64,000 nucleotides of DNA from Betaproteobacteria bacterium (GTDB lineage Bacteria; Pseudomonadota; Gammaproteobacteria; Burkholderiales; Rhodocyclaceae), in NCBI GenBank assembly GCA_016705475.1, contig JADIYD010000001.1:124001-188000 (forward strand), given 5' to 3'. A program made the translations under genes and the position numbers. This document shows positions 1 through 8,983 of this stretch, piece after piece. The notes beneath the pieces are model-generated. The model saw nothing but the letters and a program-made list of their open reading frames with translations, had not been told where the DNA came from and did not search any database. Every line of letters begins with the position of its first letter. The first letter of the stretch is position 1.

Positions 1-1
1 A

Positions 2-577
2 ACCCGTTTCATGGAAATTCGCCTGACCGAATTGCGCCAGAAGGTGCCGGAGGCCCAGCTCAAAAAACAGTGGGTGCCGTACGAGCGGATTTCGATTCAT
101 CTCAAGCGCGCCATCATCTCGGCCGAAGATGCCAAGTTCGTCGATCATGAAGGCTTCGACTGGGAAGGGATGCAGAAAGCGCTGGAAAAGAACCAGAAGA
201 AGGGACGGTTCGCAGCCGGCGGTTCGACTATCAGCCAGCAACTGGCGAAAAATCTGTTCCTGACACCGACCAAGTCCTATTTCCGCAAGGCCGAAGAGGC
301 AATCATCACGCTCATGCTGGAAAACTTGTGGAGCAAGCGGCGAATTCTCGAGGTATACCTCAACGTGATTGAGTGGGGCAACGGCGTCTTTGGCGCCGAA
401 GCGGCCGCCCGACACTACTACAACGCCAGCGCCGCCCAACTGGGGCCGGAACAGGCGGCGCGGCTGGCTGGCATGGTGCCGAATCCGCGTTACTACGATC
501 GCAATCGCAATGCGCCGGGATTGGGGCGCAAGACGGCGATCATTTTGGGCCGGATGCCGGGTGCCGAGGTGCCGTGA
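2..577 (+). CDS. mtgA: Monofunctional peptidoglycan transglycosylase, 5' end missing
   Basis: This is the GT51 glycosyltransferase that polymerises lipid II into glycan strands at the inner membrane without a transpeptidase domain. The frame is open to the left edge and the first Met (position 11) falls inside the conserved domain, so the N-terminal membrane anchor and true start lie outside the window; 191 residues are visible. GT51 motifs are present in order: the catalytic Glu region SAEDAKFVDHEGFDW, then GGSTISQQLAKNLFL, then the block ending EVYLNVIEWGNGVFGAEAAA. The protein ends shortly after MVPNPRYYDR, as MtgA does. The mgtE gene follows in the same direction. Confidence 0.93.
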   Translation, partial: TRFMEIRLTELRQKVPEAQLKKQWVPYERISIHLKRAIISAEDAKFVDHEGFDWEGMQKALEKNQKKGRFAAGGSTISQQLAKNLFLTPTKSYFRKAEEAIITLMLENLWSKRRILEVYLNVIEWGNGVFGAEAAARHYYNASAAQLGPEQAARLAGMVPNPRYYDRNRNAPGLGRKTAIILGRMPGAEVP

Positions 578-671
578 AAAATTGCCGGAATAGGGGCTTT
601 TCGCAGTAATTTTGTCGGAACCCGATGCTTCGCCGGGTGCTAAAATGCCCCACCTTTTGCGGCGCCGCACC

Positions 672-2114
672 ATGAGCGAAGAAGCCCAGCTGACCGATAC
701 CGAAGACTTGCAGGAGCGCCTCGCCGAGGTGCAGACCCTGCTCGCCCGGCACAAGCTGGTCGAGGAACTGGTGCACCGGCAGGAAGGTCCGCGCCATGAT
801 CTGGTCGAGGACATGGTGCACAAGCAGCACCTGAACGCGCTGCAAGCCAGGCTGGACCCGATGCACCCGGCCGACATCGCCTACGTTCTTGAAGCCTTGC
901 CGCAGGACGAGCGCCTGATTGTCTGGGGGCTGGTCCATCCGGAGCTCGAAGGCGAAATCCTGCTCGAGGTTTCCGACGCGGTTCGGGAAACGCTGATCGA
1001 CTCGATGGAGCGCACCGAGCTGGTCGCTGCCGCGGAAACGCTCGATGCCGACGAACTGGCCGACCTCGCACCCGACTTGCCGCAAGGCGTTATCGACGAC
1101 GTTTTCCGGGGATTGCCGATCGAAGAGCGCGAGCAGTTACGCGCCGCGATGTCGTACCCCGAAGAGTCGGTCGGTTCGATCATGGACTTCGACATGGTCA
1201 CCGTCCGTGAGGATGTCTCGCTTGAAGTCGTGCTGCGTTATCTGCGCCGTTTCGACGAACTTCCCGACCATACCGACCAGCTTTTCGTGGTGGACCGCGA
1301 CGAACACCTCAAAGGCGTTCTGCCGCTCAACATCCTGCTGGTCAATGAGGTCGATGTCGACGTCGCGACGCTGATGCAGACCGATTTCGTCGAGTTCGAA
1401 CCCGACGACCTCGCCGAAGAGGCCGCCAAGGCCTTCGAACGTTATGACCTCGTCTCGGCGCCGGTGCTGGACCCGGAGGGCAGGCTGGTTGGCCGGGTGA
1501 CGGTTAACGAGGTGGTGGACTACATCCGCGAAGAAGCAGAGCACGAACAGCTGGCCCAGGCCGGTCTGCGTGAAGGGGAAGATATTTTTGCCTCGGTCTG
1601 GGACTCGGTGAAAAACCGCTGGGCCTGGCTGGCGGTCAATCTGATAACCGCATTTATCGCATCCCGGGTGATCGGTGCTTTCGAGGACTCCATCGAAAAG
1701 CTCGTGGCGCTTGCTGCGCTCATGCCGATTGTGGCCGGGATTGGCGGCAACTCCGGCAATCAGACGATCACCATGATCGTCCGCGCCATCGCCATGGGGC
1801 AGGTTCAGCCTGATGCCATGCGCCGCCTGTTGCGCAAGGAGCTGGGTGTGGCGACGATCAATGGCCTGATCTGGGGCAGCCTGCTCGGCATTGCCGCGTG
1901 GTGGCTTTACGGCAGCCTCATGCTGGGGCTGGTCATGACCTCGGCGATGACGCTCAACCTGTTGCTGGCAGCATCGGCCGGCGTCGGCATTCCGCTGCTG
2001 CGCCAGAAATTCGGTGCAGATCCGGCCATTGGCGGTTCGGTCATGATCACCGCACTGACTGACTCAGGCGGTTTCTTCATCTTCCTCGGCCTGGCTACGC
2101 TCTTCCTGATGTAA
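672..2114 (+). CDS. mgtE: Magnesium channel/transporter MgtE
   Basis: MgtE is a homodimeric, Mg2+-gated Mg2+ channel of the inner membrane. The 480-residue protein has the full architecture: an acidic helical N domain (about residues 20-130), paired CBS domains (about 130-260), a plug helix, and five hydrophobic segments from about 315 to the end. The family signature GGNSGNQT lies near residue 355 at the pore. I chose the ATG at 672 because it gives the usual start just before the N domain; in-frame TTG 612 and ATG 645 are alternatives. The gene faces gdx head-on across a 78-bp gap that holds a copy of the dispersed repeat. Confidence 0.93.
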   Translation: MSEEAQLTDTEDLQERLAEVQTLLARHKLVEELVHRQEGPRHDLVEDMVHKQHLNALQARLDPMHPADIAYVLEALPQDERLIVWGLVHPELEGEILLEVSDAVRETLIDSMERTELVAAAETLDADELADLAPDLPQGVIDDVFRGLPIEEREQLRAAMSYPEESVGSIMDFDMVTVREDVSLEVVLRYLRRFDELPDHTDQLFVVDRDEHLKGVLPLNILLVNEVDVDVATLMQTDFVEFEPDDLAEEAAKAFERYDLVSAPVLDPEGRLVGRVTVNEVVDYIREEAEHEQLAQAGLREGEDIFASVWDSVKNRWAWLAVNLITAFIASRVIGAFEDSIEKLVALAALMPIVAGIGGNSGNQTITMIVRAIAMGQVQPDAMRRLLRKELGVATINGLIWGSLLGIAAWWLYGSLMLGLVMTSAMTLNLLLAASAGVGIPLLRQKFGADPAIGGSVMITALTDSGGFFIFLGLATLFLM

Positions 2115-2140
2115 CGCTGTTGCCGTCCGGCGGGCCGTTC

Positions 2141-2173
2141 AATTTTGGCCCATTTTCCCGGTTGACCGCAGCA
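2141..2173 (-). repeat. Dispersed CGGTCAACCGG element, copy 1
   Basis: Read on the minus strand it has TGCGGTCAACCGG, an A-rich spacer, then GGCCAAAATT. It fills the gap between the convergent 3' ends of mgtE and gdx. Confidence 0.7.
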
Positions 2174-2192
2174 AACAGGTCGTCAGTGAAAC

Positions 2193-2531
2193 TCAGTGCG
2201 AATCTGGCGTCAGCAGCTTGAGTCCGGCGATACCGGCGACGATCAGCGCAATGCTGACCAGTCGCGCCACTTCCTTCGATTCGCCGAACAGGAACATGCC
2301 GAGAATCGCCGTGCCGACGGCGCCGATGCCCGTCCACACGGCGTAGGCCGTGCCCAGCGGCAGCACTTTCAGCGACCAGCCGAGCAGGACGACGCTGGCC
2401 GCCATCGCCACCAGCGTTGCCGCAGAGGGCCACAGCCGGCTGAAACCCTCGGTGTATTTGAGGCCGACCGCCCAGCCGATTTCGCAGAGACCGGCGACGA
2501 ACAGGATCAGCCAAGCAGAACCCGTGCTCAC
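2193..2531 (-). CDS. gdx: SMR-family guanidinium exporter (Gdx/SugE type)
   Basis: This is a small multidrug resistance protein of 112 residues with four hydrophobic helices, working as a dual-topology dimer in the inner membrane. The KYTEGFSRL and GTAYAVWTGIGAVG stretches match the SugE/Gdx subgroup (guanidinium/H+ antiport) rather than EmrE-type drug pumps, and the membrane-embedded Glu of helix 1 (AGLCEIGWAVGL) is present. The start is GTG at 2531, overlapping the hemL stop in a GTGA junction, so it is translated by coupling from the thiD-thiE-hemL operon. There is no separate leader in which a guanidine riboswitch could lie. Confidence 0.85.
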   Translation of the reverse strand: MSTGSAWLILFVAGLCEIGWAVGLKYTEGFSRLWPSAATLVAMAASVVLLGWSLKVLPLGTAYAVWTGIGAVGTAILGMFLFGESKEVARLVSIALIVAGIAGLKLLTPDSH

Positions 2532-3811
2532 TTGAGTGTGGCGAAGTAAGCGTCGGCGGTGGCGATGGTTGCCGCGATGTCGGCGTCCGAGTGCGCTGCC
2601 GAGACGAAGCCGGCTTCGAAGGCAGACGGCGCGAAGTAGTGGCCGGCATCGAGCATGGCGTGGAAGAAGCGGTTGAAGGCTTCCTTGTCGCATGCCAGCA
2701 CCTCGTCGTAGGTGCCGGGGCATTTTTCGGCGAAGTAGAGGCCGAACATGCCGCCGATGTTCTGGGCGGAGAAGGCGACGCCATGCTTCTTTGCCGCAGC
2801 AACCAGCCCGTCGCAGAGGGCCTTGGTCTTGGCGGTCAGGGCTTCGTAGAAACCGGGTGCCTGAACGAGCTTGAGCGTTGCCAGACCGGCCGCCGTGGCG
2901 ATCGGATTGCCGGATAGCGTGCCGGCTTGATAGACCGGGCCGAGCGGGGCAATTTTTTCCATGATCTCGCGCTTGCCGCCAAAGGCGCCGAGCGGCATGC
3001 CGCCGCCAACGACCTTGCCGAAGGTGGACAGGTCCGGCGTGATGCCGAACAGGCCCTGCGCGCTTTTCAGGTCGACGCGGAAGCCGGTCATGACCTCGTC
3101 GAAAATCAGCACCGAGCCGTTTTTCGTGCACAGCTCGCGCATGGCGTTCAGGAAGGCCTGGGTCGGGGCGATCAGGTTCATGTTGCCGACCACCGGCTCG
3201 ACGATGACGGCGGCGATCTTGTCGCCATGCTTGGCGAAAGCATCGGCCAGTTCCTGCGGATCGTTGTAGGTGAGCACCATGGTGGTTTCGGCGGTGCCTG
3301 CCGGCACGCCGCCGGAGGACGGATTGCCGAAGGTCAGCAGGCCGGAGCCGGCCTTGACGAGCAGGCCGTCGGAATGGCCGTGGTAGCAGCCTTCGAACTT
3401 GATCAGGATGTCGCGGCCGGTGTAACCGCGCGCCAGACGGATGGCACTCATCGTCGCTTCGGTGCCCGATGAAACGAGGCGAACCATCTCCATCGACGGC
3501 ACCAGTTCGCAGAGCAGGTCGGCGATGTCGACTTCCTTCTCGGTCGGTGCGCCGAAGGAGAGGCCATCGACGACGGCGGCCTGAACGGCGGCGATGACTT
3601 CCGGATGGGCGTGGCCGAGGATCATCGGGCCCCAGGAGCCAACGTAGTCGATGTACCACTTGCCGTCTGCATCCTGCACTTTGGGGCCAACGCCCTTCTG
3701 GAAGAAACAGGGCGTGCCGCCGACCGAACGGAAGGCGCGGACCGGCGAATTGACGCCGCCCGGGATGTGGCGCTGGGCGCGTTCGAAAAGTTGCTGGTTG
3801 CGGGAGGTCAT
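2528..3811 (-). CDS. hemL: Glutamate-1-semialdehyde 2,1-aminomutase
   Basis: HemL converts glutamate-1-semialdehyde to 5-aminolevulinate, the last step of the C5 route into heme, using PLP. The 427-residue length is typical. The start region IPGGVNSPVRAF, the GTEATMSAIRLARG block and the PLP lysine K266 in STFGKVVGGG are present. ATG 3811 overlaps the thiE stop (ATGA) and the hemL stop overlaps the gdx GTG, so four genes are tightly coupled. Linking thiamine and heme genes in this order is usual in Rhodocyclales-type genomes (established knowledge, from memory). Confidence 0.96.
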   Translation of the reverse strand: MTSRNQQLFERAQRHIPGGVNSPVRAFRSVGGTPCFFQKGVGPKVQDADGKWYIDYVGSWGPMILGHAHPEVIAAVQAAVVDGLSFGAPTEKEVDIADLLCELVPSMEMVRLVSSGTEATMSAIRLARGYTGRDILIKFEGCYHGHSDGLLVKAGSGLLTFGNPSSGGVPAGTAETTMVLTYNDPQELADAFAKHGDKIAAVIVEPVVGNMNLIAPTQAFLNAMRELCTKNGSVLIFDEVMTGFRVDLKSAQGLFGITPDLSTFGKVVGGGMPLGAFGGKREIMEKIAPLGPVYQAGTLSGNPIATAAGLATLKLVQAPGFYEALTAKTKALCDGLVAAAKKHGVAFSAQNIGGMFGLYFAEKCPGTYDEVLACDKEAFNRFFHAMLDAGHYFAPSAFEAGFVSAAHSDADIAATIATADAYFATLK

Positions 3812-4452
3812 GACTGGGCTTCCTCGAAAAGACGTTGGTAGGCAGTAGCGCGCGCCGCGATGTCGGGCGCGCTGAACAGGTCGGTGATGACGGCAAGCAG
3901 GTCAGCGCCGGCAGCGATGAGCGGCGGTGCGTTGGCCAGCGTGATGCCGCCGATGGCGCAGCTTGCTGCGGTCAACCGGTTTTTTGCAGCGAAAAACAAA
4001 TCGGTTCCGGCGAGCGGTGCGTTCGGTTTGGTTGGCGACGGATAGACGGCACCGAAGGCAACGTAATCGACCCCGGCCGCGTCGGCTGTTTGTGCGGCTG
4101 CGAAGTCGGCGTAGCACGAGGCGCCGAGAATACGCTTGGGTCCGAGCATGGCGCGGGCCGCCATGAGGTTGCCGTCATCCTTGCCCAGATGCACACCGTC
4201 GGCATCGACGAGAACGGCCAGCGCCAGATCGTCGTTGATCAGCAATTTTGCATTGTGACGTCGGGTCAGTTCGCGCAGCGCCCGGGCGCGAGCGACGCAC
4301 TCAGGCATCGCACTGGTCTTGTCGCGGTATTGAACGATGCGGCAACCGCCAGCCAGTGCGGCTTCGACAGCGCTCAGCAGGCGGTTGCCGTCGGCGTGTT
4401 CCGGGGTGATGGCGTAAAGGCCGCGCAACTCAGGCTTCGTCTGATTTGCCAT
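3808..4452 (-). CDS. thiE: Thiamine-phosphate synthase
   Basis: ThiE joins HMP pyrophosphate and thiazole phosphate to give thiamine phosphate. The 214-residue TIM-barrel protein shows the family motifs in order: QYRDK (41-45), NDD (73-75), GVHLGKDD (about 86), the phosphate loop GAVYPSPTKPNAP (about 134) and AIGGIT (about 166). I start it at ATG 4452, which overlaps the end of thiD by 23 bp; the frame is open further upstream but that part has no ThiE similarity. The segment encoding NRLTAASC carries a copy of the dispersed repeat on the opposite strand. Confidence 0.94.
   Translation of the reverse strand: MANQTKPELRGLYAITPEHADGNRLLSAVEAALAGGCRIVQYRDKTSAMPECVARARALRELTRRHNAKLLINDDLALAVLVDADGVHLGKDDGNLMAARAMLGPKRILGASCYADFAAAQTADAAGVDYVAFGAVYPSPTKPNAPLAGTDLFFAAKNRLTAASCAIGGITLANAPPLIAAGADLLAVITDLFSAPDIAARATAYQRLFEEAQS
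3964..3998 (+). repeat. Dispersed CGGTCAACCGG element, copy 2 (inside thiE)
   Basis: TGCTGCGGTCAACCGG is followed by a T tract rather than an A tract, then GCAGCGAAAAAC. It lies within the coding sequence of thiE, antisense to it. Confidence 0.5.
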
Positions 4453-5311
4453 CAGCCTTCTCATCCTTGTTTTCGGTAGCTTCGTCATCGTCACCGCGCG
4501 CCCAGAAAAAGCGGTCCGGGATGAACTGGCCCATGCCGGCCCGGAAGCCCGCAGCCAGCGCCTGCCACGTGTAATCCTGGGCATCGCGCACGGCATCTTC
4601 CATGCTGGCGCCGCCGGCGATGCAGCCAGCAATGGCCGAAGCCAGCGTGCAGCCGGAACCGTGATAGCTGCCCGGCAGGCGTTCCCACTGGTCGCGCCGG
4701 ATGACACCTTCGGCGCCGTAGAGCGTGTTAACCACTTGCGGCGTGTTTTCATGCGTGCCGGTAATCAGTACGTACTGCGCGCCCATTTCGATCAGGCGCT
4801 GGGCGCACACGTCAATGGATGGTTCGCCTTCGTCTTCGTCGCTTTCGGCCAGACGTCTCGCTTCCGGTGCGTTGGGTGTGAGCAGGGTCGTCTGCGGCAG
4901 CAACATCTCGCGTATCGCCGAAATGACATCCTCGCTCGACAATTCGTCGCCGCGCCCGGAGGCCAGTACCGGGTCAAAGATCAGCGGGATGTCCGGGTAG
5001 TCGGAAACAATTTCCGCCACGGCCAGCACATTTTCGACACTCCCCAGCATGCCAATCTTGAAGGCCGCCACCGGCATGTCTTCGAGCACCGCTCGCGCCT
5101 GCTGCTCGAGAAACTCGGCGCTGACTGCCTGAACACTCTGGACGCCGACCGTGTCCTGGACGGTCAAAGCCGTCAGGGCACTGAGCGGATGGCAGCCAAG
5201 ACTGACCAGCGTAAGTATGTCAGCCTGCATGCCGGCGCCGGCTGACGGGTCGCTGGCAGAAAAGACCAGTACCATGGGCGGACAGGGTGGGTTGGTGGCG
5301 GAAGAATTCAT
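4430..5311 (-). CDS. thiD: Hydroxymethylpyrimidine/phosphomethylpyrimidine kinase
   Basis: ThiD phosphorylates HMP and then HMP-P on the pyrimidine branch of thiamine synthesis. The 293 residues form a ribokinase-fold enzyme with SASDPSAGAGMQAD near the N terminus, FDPVLASGRG in the middle, LLTPNAPEARRL, and the anion hole GSGCTLASAIA near residue 230. The last 20 or so residues form a highly charged Asp/Glu/Lys tail that is not part of the fold. It is the first gene of the leftward operon. I looked for a TPP riboswitch in its 186-bp upstream region and saw none. Confidence 0.94.
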   Translation of the reverse strand: MNSSATNPPCPPMVLVFSASDPSAGAGMQADILTLVSLGCHPLSALTALTVQDTVGVQSVQAVSAEFLEQQARAVLEDMPVAAFKIGMLGSVENVLAVAEIVSDYPDIPLIFDPVLASGRGDELSSEDVISAIREMLLPQTTLLTPNAPEARRLAESDEDEGEPSIDVCAQRLIEMGAQYVLITGTHENTPQVVNTLYGAEGVIRRDQWERLPGSYHGSGCTLASAIAGCIAGGASMEDAVRDAQDYTWQALAAGFRAGMGQFIPDRFFWARGDDDEATENKDEKADGKSDEA

Positions 5312-5424
5312 CGTTTTTCGCGCCCTTGGCGGGGGCGAAGGGAATTGGGTAAGATGGCCGGGATTTTATCCGAATCCAGAGGCGCCCGAAGCGATCTTCC
5401 AAACGCTGTAACACTGTATTGGCA

Positions 5425-5455
5425 TTGCCTCACGCTAATACTTCCGTAGTATGAT
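5425..5455 (+). promoter_or_regulatory. Possible promoter of the pil-chp operon
   Basis: TATGAT at 5450-5455 is a good -10 box, with TTGCCT at 5425-5430 as a weak -35 at a long 19-bp spacing. It sits about 45 bp before the pilG start in the only sizeable gap upstream of the operon. Confidence 0.35.
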
Positions 5456-5497
5456 TCTTCGATAGCGCCTCAGTCAGAGGCACAGGGGACAGGGAAA

Positions 5498-5908
5498 TTG
5501 GCTGATTTATCAAGACTGCGCGGCGTCAGGGTCATGGTCATTGACGACAGCAATACCATACGGCGCAGCGCCGAGATCTTTCTCGTGCAGGCTGGTTGTC
5601 AGGTCGTCCTGGCCGAAGACGGTTTTGATGCGCTGGCCAAGATCGCCGACCATCAGCCCAGCGTGATCTTCTGCGACATCATGATGCCGCGTCTCGATGG
5701 CTACCAGACCTGTTCGCTTATCAAGAAAAACGCCAAGTTCAAGGCCACCCCGGTCATCATGCTCTCGTCGAAAGATGGCCTGTTCGACCGGGCTCGCGGC
5801 CGCATGGTCGGTTCCGACCAGTACCTGACCAAACCGTTTACAAAAGACAGCCTGCTGCAAACCGTCGCTATGTTTGCCTTGCCGTCTGAGACAGAATCCA
5901 ATACGTAG
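5498..5908 (+). CDS. pilG: Twitching-motility response regulator PilG
   Basis: PilG is a single-domain CheY-like receiver of the Pil-Chp system that helps control type IV pilus extension. The 136 residues contain the acidic pair DD at 16-17, the phospho-acceptor D60 in VIFCDIMMPRLDGYQ, and K112 in the YLTKPF motif. I accept the TTG start at 5498 because it has a purine-rich ribosome site (AGGGGACAGGGA) just upstream and gives the usual short lead-in before the first beta strand. pilH follows after 14 bp. Confidence 0.92.
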   Translation: MADLSRLRGVRVMVIDDSNTIRRSAEIFLVQAGCQVVLAEDGFDALAKIADHQPSVIFCDIMMPRLDGYQTCSLIKKNAKFKATPVIMLSSKDGLFDRARGRMVGSDQYLTKPFTKDSLLQTVAMFALPSETESNT

Positions 5909-5922
5909 TTCAGGGAGAGCGC

Positions 5923-6288
5923 ATGCCCGTAAAAAATATCCTCGTTGTCGACGATTCGCCTACTGAGCGGTTTTTTACCGTTGATGTGCTGACCAAGGCC
6001 GGCTATCAGGTGACCACAGCAGAAAACGGCGAGGAGGGTATAGCAAAGGCCAAGGCCAGCAAGCCTGATCTGATCCTGATGGATGTCGTGATGCCGGGTT
6101 TGAACGGTTATCAGGCAACGCGCACTTTGACCCGCGACGACGAAACGAAAAATATTCCGATCATCGTCTGCACCACCAAGGGGCAGGAAACCGACAAGAT
6201 CTGGGGCTTGCGCCAGGGCGCGGTCGACTACCTCGTCAAGCCGCTCAATCCTGAGCAGTTGCTGCAACGAATCGCCGCGTTGCCGTAG
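5923..6288 (+). CDS. pilH: Twitching-motility response regulator PilH
   Basis: This is the second CheY-like receiver of the Pil-Chp pathway, associated in Pseudomonas with pilus retraction control. It has 121 residues, the acidic pair at 10-11, phospho-acceptor D54 in LILMDVVMPGLNGYQ and K106 in YLVKPL. Its place between pilG and pilI is the canonical order. The start ATG 5923 is preceded by AGGGAGAGC. Confidence 0.93.
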   Translation: MPVKNILVVDDSPTERFFTVDVLTKAGYQVTTAENGEEGIAKAKASKPDLILMDVVMPGLNGYQATRTLTRDDETKNIPIIVCTTKGQETDKIWGLRQGAVDYLVKPLNPEQLLQRIAALP

Positions 6289-6293
6289 TTCAG

Positions 6294-6806
6294 ATGGCGA
6301 GAAAAACCAGCCTTCGTGATTTTCAGGAATATCTGGCGACGCGTCTGAGCAATGCGGCCAAAGGCAAGGGATCGTCATCCTGGCTGGGCGTCGAGGCGGG
6401 AGGCGAATCCTGGCTGGTTGATCTTTCGGATGGCGGCGAGATTGTGCAAGCCTCTCTTTTGGCGCCAGTTCCGATGACCAAGCCCTGGTTTGCGGGCATT
6501 GCCAATATTCGCGGAAATCTTCATGCGGTCAGCGATTTTTCGCTTTATCGTGGTGGCCCGCCCATCGTTCAGAATGCCAACGCCCGCTTGTTGCTTATCG
6601 GTGTTCGCCACGGCGTCAACGCTGCATTGCTCGTGTCACGCATGCTTGGTCTGAAAAACCCGGAAGATTTTACGGTCGAACCGGTAGATGCTTCGATGCC
6701 GGCCTGGGGCCGGCAGCGTTTTGCCGATACGCAAGGGAAAATCTGGCACAAGCTTTCGGTGCGCGAATTGCTCGCCGATCAGGATTTCATGAATATCGGG
6801 GTTTGA
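6294..6806 (+). CDS. pilI: CheW-like adaptor PilI
   Basis: PilI couples the chemoreceptor PilJ to the histidine kinase PilL/ChpA. The 170-residue protein has a CheW fold: PWFAGIANIRGNLHAVSDFS corresponds to the conserved NIRG segment. It starts 5 bp after pilH. The downstream pilJ start is 38 bp beyond its stop. Confidence 0.9.
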   Translation: MARKTSLRDFQEYLATRLSNAAKGKGSSSWLGVEAGGESWLVDLSDGGEIVQASLLAPVPMTKPWFAGIANIRGNLHAVSDFSLYRGGPPIVQNANARLLLIGVRHGVNAALLVSRMLGLKNPEDFTVEPVDASMPAWGRQRFADTQGKIWHKLSVRELLADQDFMNIGV

Positions 6807-6844
6807 CAGAGGGCTTTCGCCCTTACCCCAAGTGGAGGATTTCC

Positions 6845-8965
6845 ATGGCTTTCAGCTTCAAGCTTCCGAAGATGACCGGTGTTGGCAACGGTGGGTCATC
6901 CGCTCCGATGACTCTTTCGGCAGATGCACCTTCGGGAAAAACGCAATTGCCGGGTTTCCTGTCCGACAAGCCTGTCGTAGAGCAGATGAAGATCCTGGGG
7001 GGCATTTTTGTTGCCCTGCTTCTGGTGATCGCCGGCCTCGTTTTTCAAGACAGCCGCGAGTCGACCCACAACACTGCTTACGTTGCCGCTTCGGGCGAAA
7101 TGCGGATGCTGTCGCAGCGTCTTGCCAAGGCATCATCGCTGGCGCTGCAGGGGAATGCAGGCGCCTTTGGCCAGTTGAAGGAGTCTCGTGAGACTTTCGG
7201 ACGGCTTTTCGATCGGCTTGCGAATGGTGGCGAGATTGGTGGCGCCAGCGTCCCGCCCTCCCCTGACAGTGTTCGTCCGCAGCTTGATGCCCTTGCGCAG
7301 CTCTGGACAACGACCGACAAGGATGCGGAGACGGTGATCTCCCAAGAAGCGAATCTGATCGCGCTGGGCAAAAACGTCGCCACCATCGACAACAAAAATT
7401 CGGCGATGCTTGAGCTGACGGAACAGCTGGCCACTTTGAAGTTGCAGGGTGGTGCGGCGTCCCGCGAAATCGCCTCTTCCAGCCAGTTGGTCATGCTGAC
7501 CCAGCGGATTGCCAAGAACGCCTCGGCGCTGCTCGTCGGCGATGAAATCAATCCCGAGGTGGCATTCCTACTTGGCAAGGATACCAACGCGTTTCGCGAT
7601 ATCCTGGGTGGCTTGAGCAAGGGCAGCAACGATGCCGAAAGTCGCAGCAAGCTAGATAGTCTGGACGTGGCTTTCAAAGAGTACCAGGGGGCGATTTCCA
7701 GCATTCTGGGCAACATGCAGCCGCTGGTCCTTTCCAAGCAAGCCGGTTCGCGAATTTTCCGCGAGAGTGAAGAGTTGCTGAAGGCAACCGACAATCTGTC
7801 TGTGGGCTATCAGGAAGGCCTGACCGGACGGGGTATCCATGTGGTGTTGCTGATCTCGCTGTCCCTGCTGGCACTGGCTACGCTGGCCGTGCTGGCGAAG
7901 GTCTACCTTGAGGATACGCAACGTCGCGCCGCAGACGCAGAAGTTCAGCGCCACGCATCGGAACAGACCAACCGCGAAAACCAGGACGCCATTTTGCGTC
8001 TGATGAATGAACTCGGTGACCTCGCTGATGGCGACCTGACCGTGACCGCGACCGTTAGCGAAAACATCACGGGTGCGATTGCCGACTCGATCAATTACAC
8101 AATTGAAGAACTGCGCGTGCTGGTCGGCCGTATCAATGACGCGGCTAACCGTGTGACCGCAGCCACCGAAATCGCCCGCCTGACATCGGCTGAACTCCTC
8201 AGTGCTGCCGAACGGCAGTCCTCCGAAATTCAGGAGGCCGGCCAGTCCGCTCTGGAAATGGCGCGTTCGATGTCGGAAGTTTCCGGCAATGCGACGCAGT
8301 CAGCCCAGGTTGCCCGGCAATCGCTGCAGGCCGCTGAAAAAGGTACGCTGGCCGTGCAGGACTCGATCAAGGGCATGAACGAAATTCGCAACCAGATCCA
8401 GGAAACCTCGAAGCGTATCAAGCGCCTCGGCGAAAGTTCGCAGGAGATCGGTGAAATCGTGGAACTGATTTCCGACATTACCGAGCAAACCAACGTGCTG
8501 GCCCTGAATGCGGCCATTCAAGCGGCTTCCGCTGGCGACGCTGGTCGCGGCTTTACGGTGGTTGCCGAAGAAGTGCAGCGACTGGCCGAACGCTCCGGCG
8601 AGGCAACGAAACAAATTGCCGCCATTGTGAAGACCATTCAGACAGACACGCAGGATGCGGTTTCCGCCATGGAGCAATCGACCCGTGGTGTGGTTGAAGG
8701 GGCCAAGCTGTCCGACGCGGCAGGTCAGGCGCTGTCGGAGATTGGCGACGTGTCGCGCAATCTTGCCGACCTGATTCAGAGTATTTCCACCTCGACCCAG
8801 AATCAGGCGGATTCGGCTACCCAGGTGGCGCGCCTGATGCAGGATATTTTGCATGTGACGGAACAGACGACGGCCGGTACGCAGCGTACGGCGCAGGCGG
8901 TCGACGAATTGACCGCACTGGCGTCCGAACTCAAGGGTTCGGTCGCCGGCTTCAAGGTCGACTGA
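6845..8965 (+). CDS. pilJ: Methyl-accepting chemotaxis-type receptor PilJ
   Basis: PilJ is the membrane receptor of the Pil-Chp pathway. The 706 residues comprise a cytoplasmic lead, a first membrane helix (about 49-67), a periplasmic part with two repeated PilJ/type IV pili methyl-accepting modules (both contain the MLSQRLAK or MLTQRIAK motif), a second membrane helix (about 333-355), a HAMP region, and a long signalling coiled coil. The hairpin tip EQTNVLALNAAIQAA lies near 540. I start at ATG 6845, which follows AAGTGGAGGATTTCC; an upstream in-frame start at 6803 would overlap pilI. Confidence 0.93.
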   Translation: MAFSFKLPKMTGVGNGGSSAPMTLSADAPSGKTQLPGFLSDKPVVEQMKILGGIFVALLLVIAGLVFQDSRESTHNTAYVAASGEMRMLSQRLAKASSLALQGNAGAFGQLKESRETFGRLFDRLANGGEIGGASVPPSPDSVRPQLDALAQLWTTTDKDAETVISQEANLIALGKNVATIDNKNSAMLELTEQLATLKLQGGAASREIASSSQLVMLTQRIAKNASALLVGDEINPEVAFLLGKDTNAFRDILGGLSKGSNDAESRSKLDSLDVAFKEYQGAISSILGNMQPLVLSKQAGSRIFRESEELLKATDNLSVGYQEGLTGRGIHVVLLISLSLLALATLAVLAKVYLEDTQRRAADAEVQRHASEQTNRENQDAILRLMNELGDLADGDLTVTATVSENITGAIADSINYTIEELRVLVGRINDAANRVTAATEIARLTSAELLSAAERQSSEIQEAGQSALEMARSMSEVSGNATQSAQVARQSLQAAEKGTLAVQDSIKGMNEIRNQIQETSKRIKRLGESSQEIGEIVELISDITEQTNVLALNAAIQAASAGDAGRGFTVVAEEVQRLAERSGEATKQIAAIVKTIQTDTQDAVSAMEQSTRGVVEGAKLSDAAGQALSEIGDVSRNLADLIQSISTSTQNQADSATQVARLMQDILHVTEQTTAGTQRTAQAVDELTALASELKGSVAGFKVD

Positions 8966-8983
8966 CGACAATCGCGAGAGATC

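Noticed and set aside
2528..2535. Guanidine riboswitch before gdx
   Set aside because: The gene starts inside the hemL stop codon, so there is no leader.
2193..3896. A 567-residue leftward frame overlapping hemL
   Set aside because: It is the antisense-independent alternate frame of hemL; only its last 112 codons (gdx) have recognisable sequence.
5312..5497. TPP riboswitch upstream of thiD
   Set aside because: I looked on the minus strand for the CTGAGA and ACCTGA-type conserved elements and found neither.
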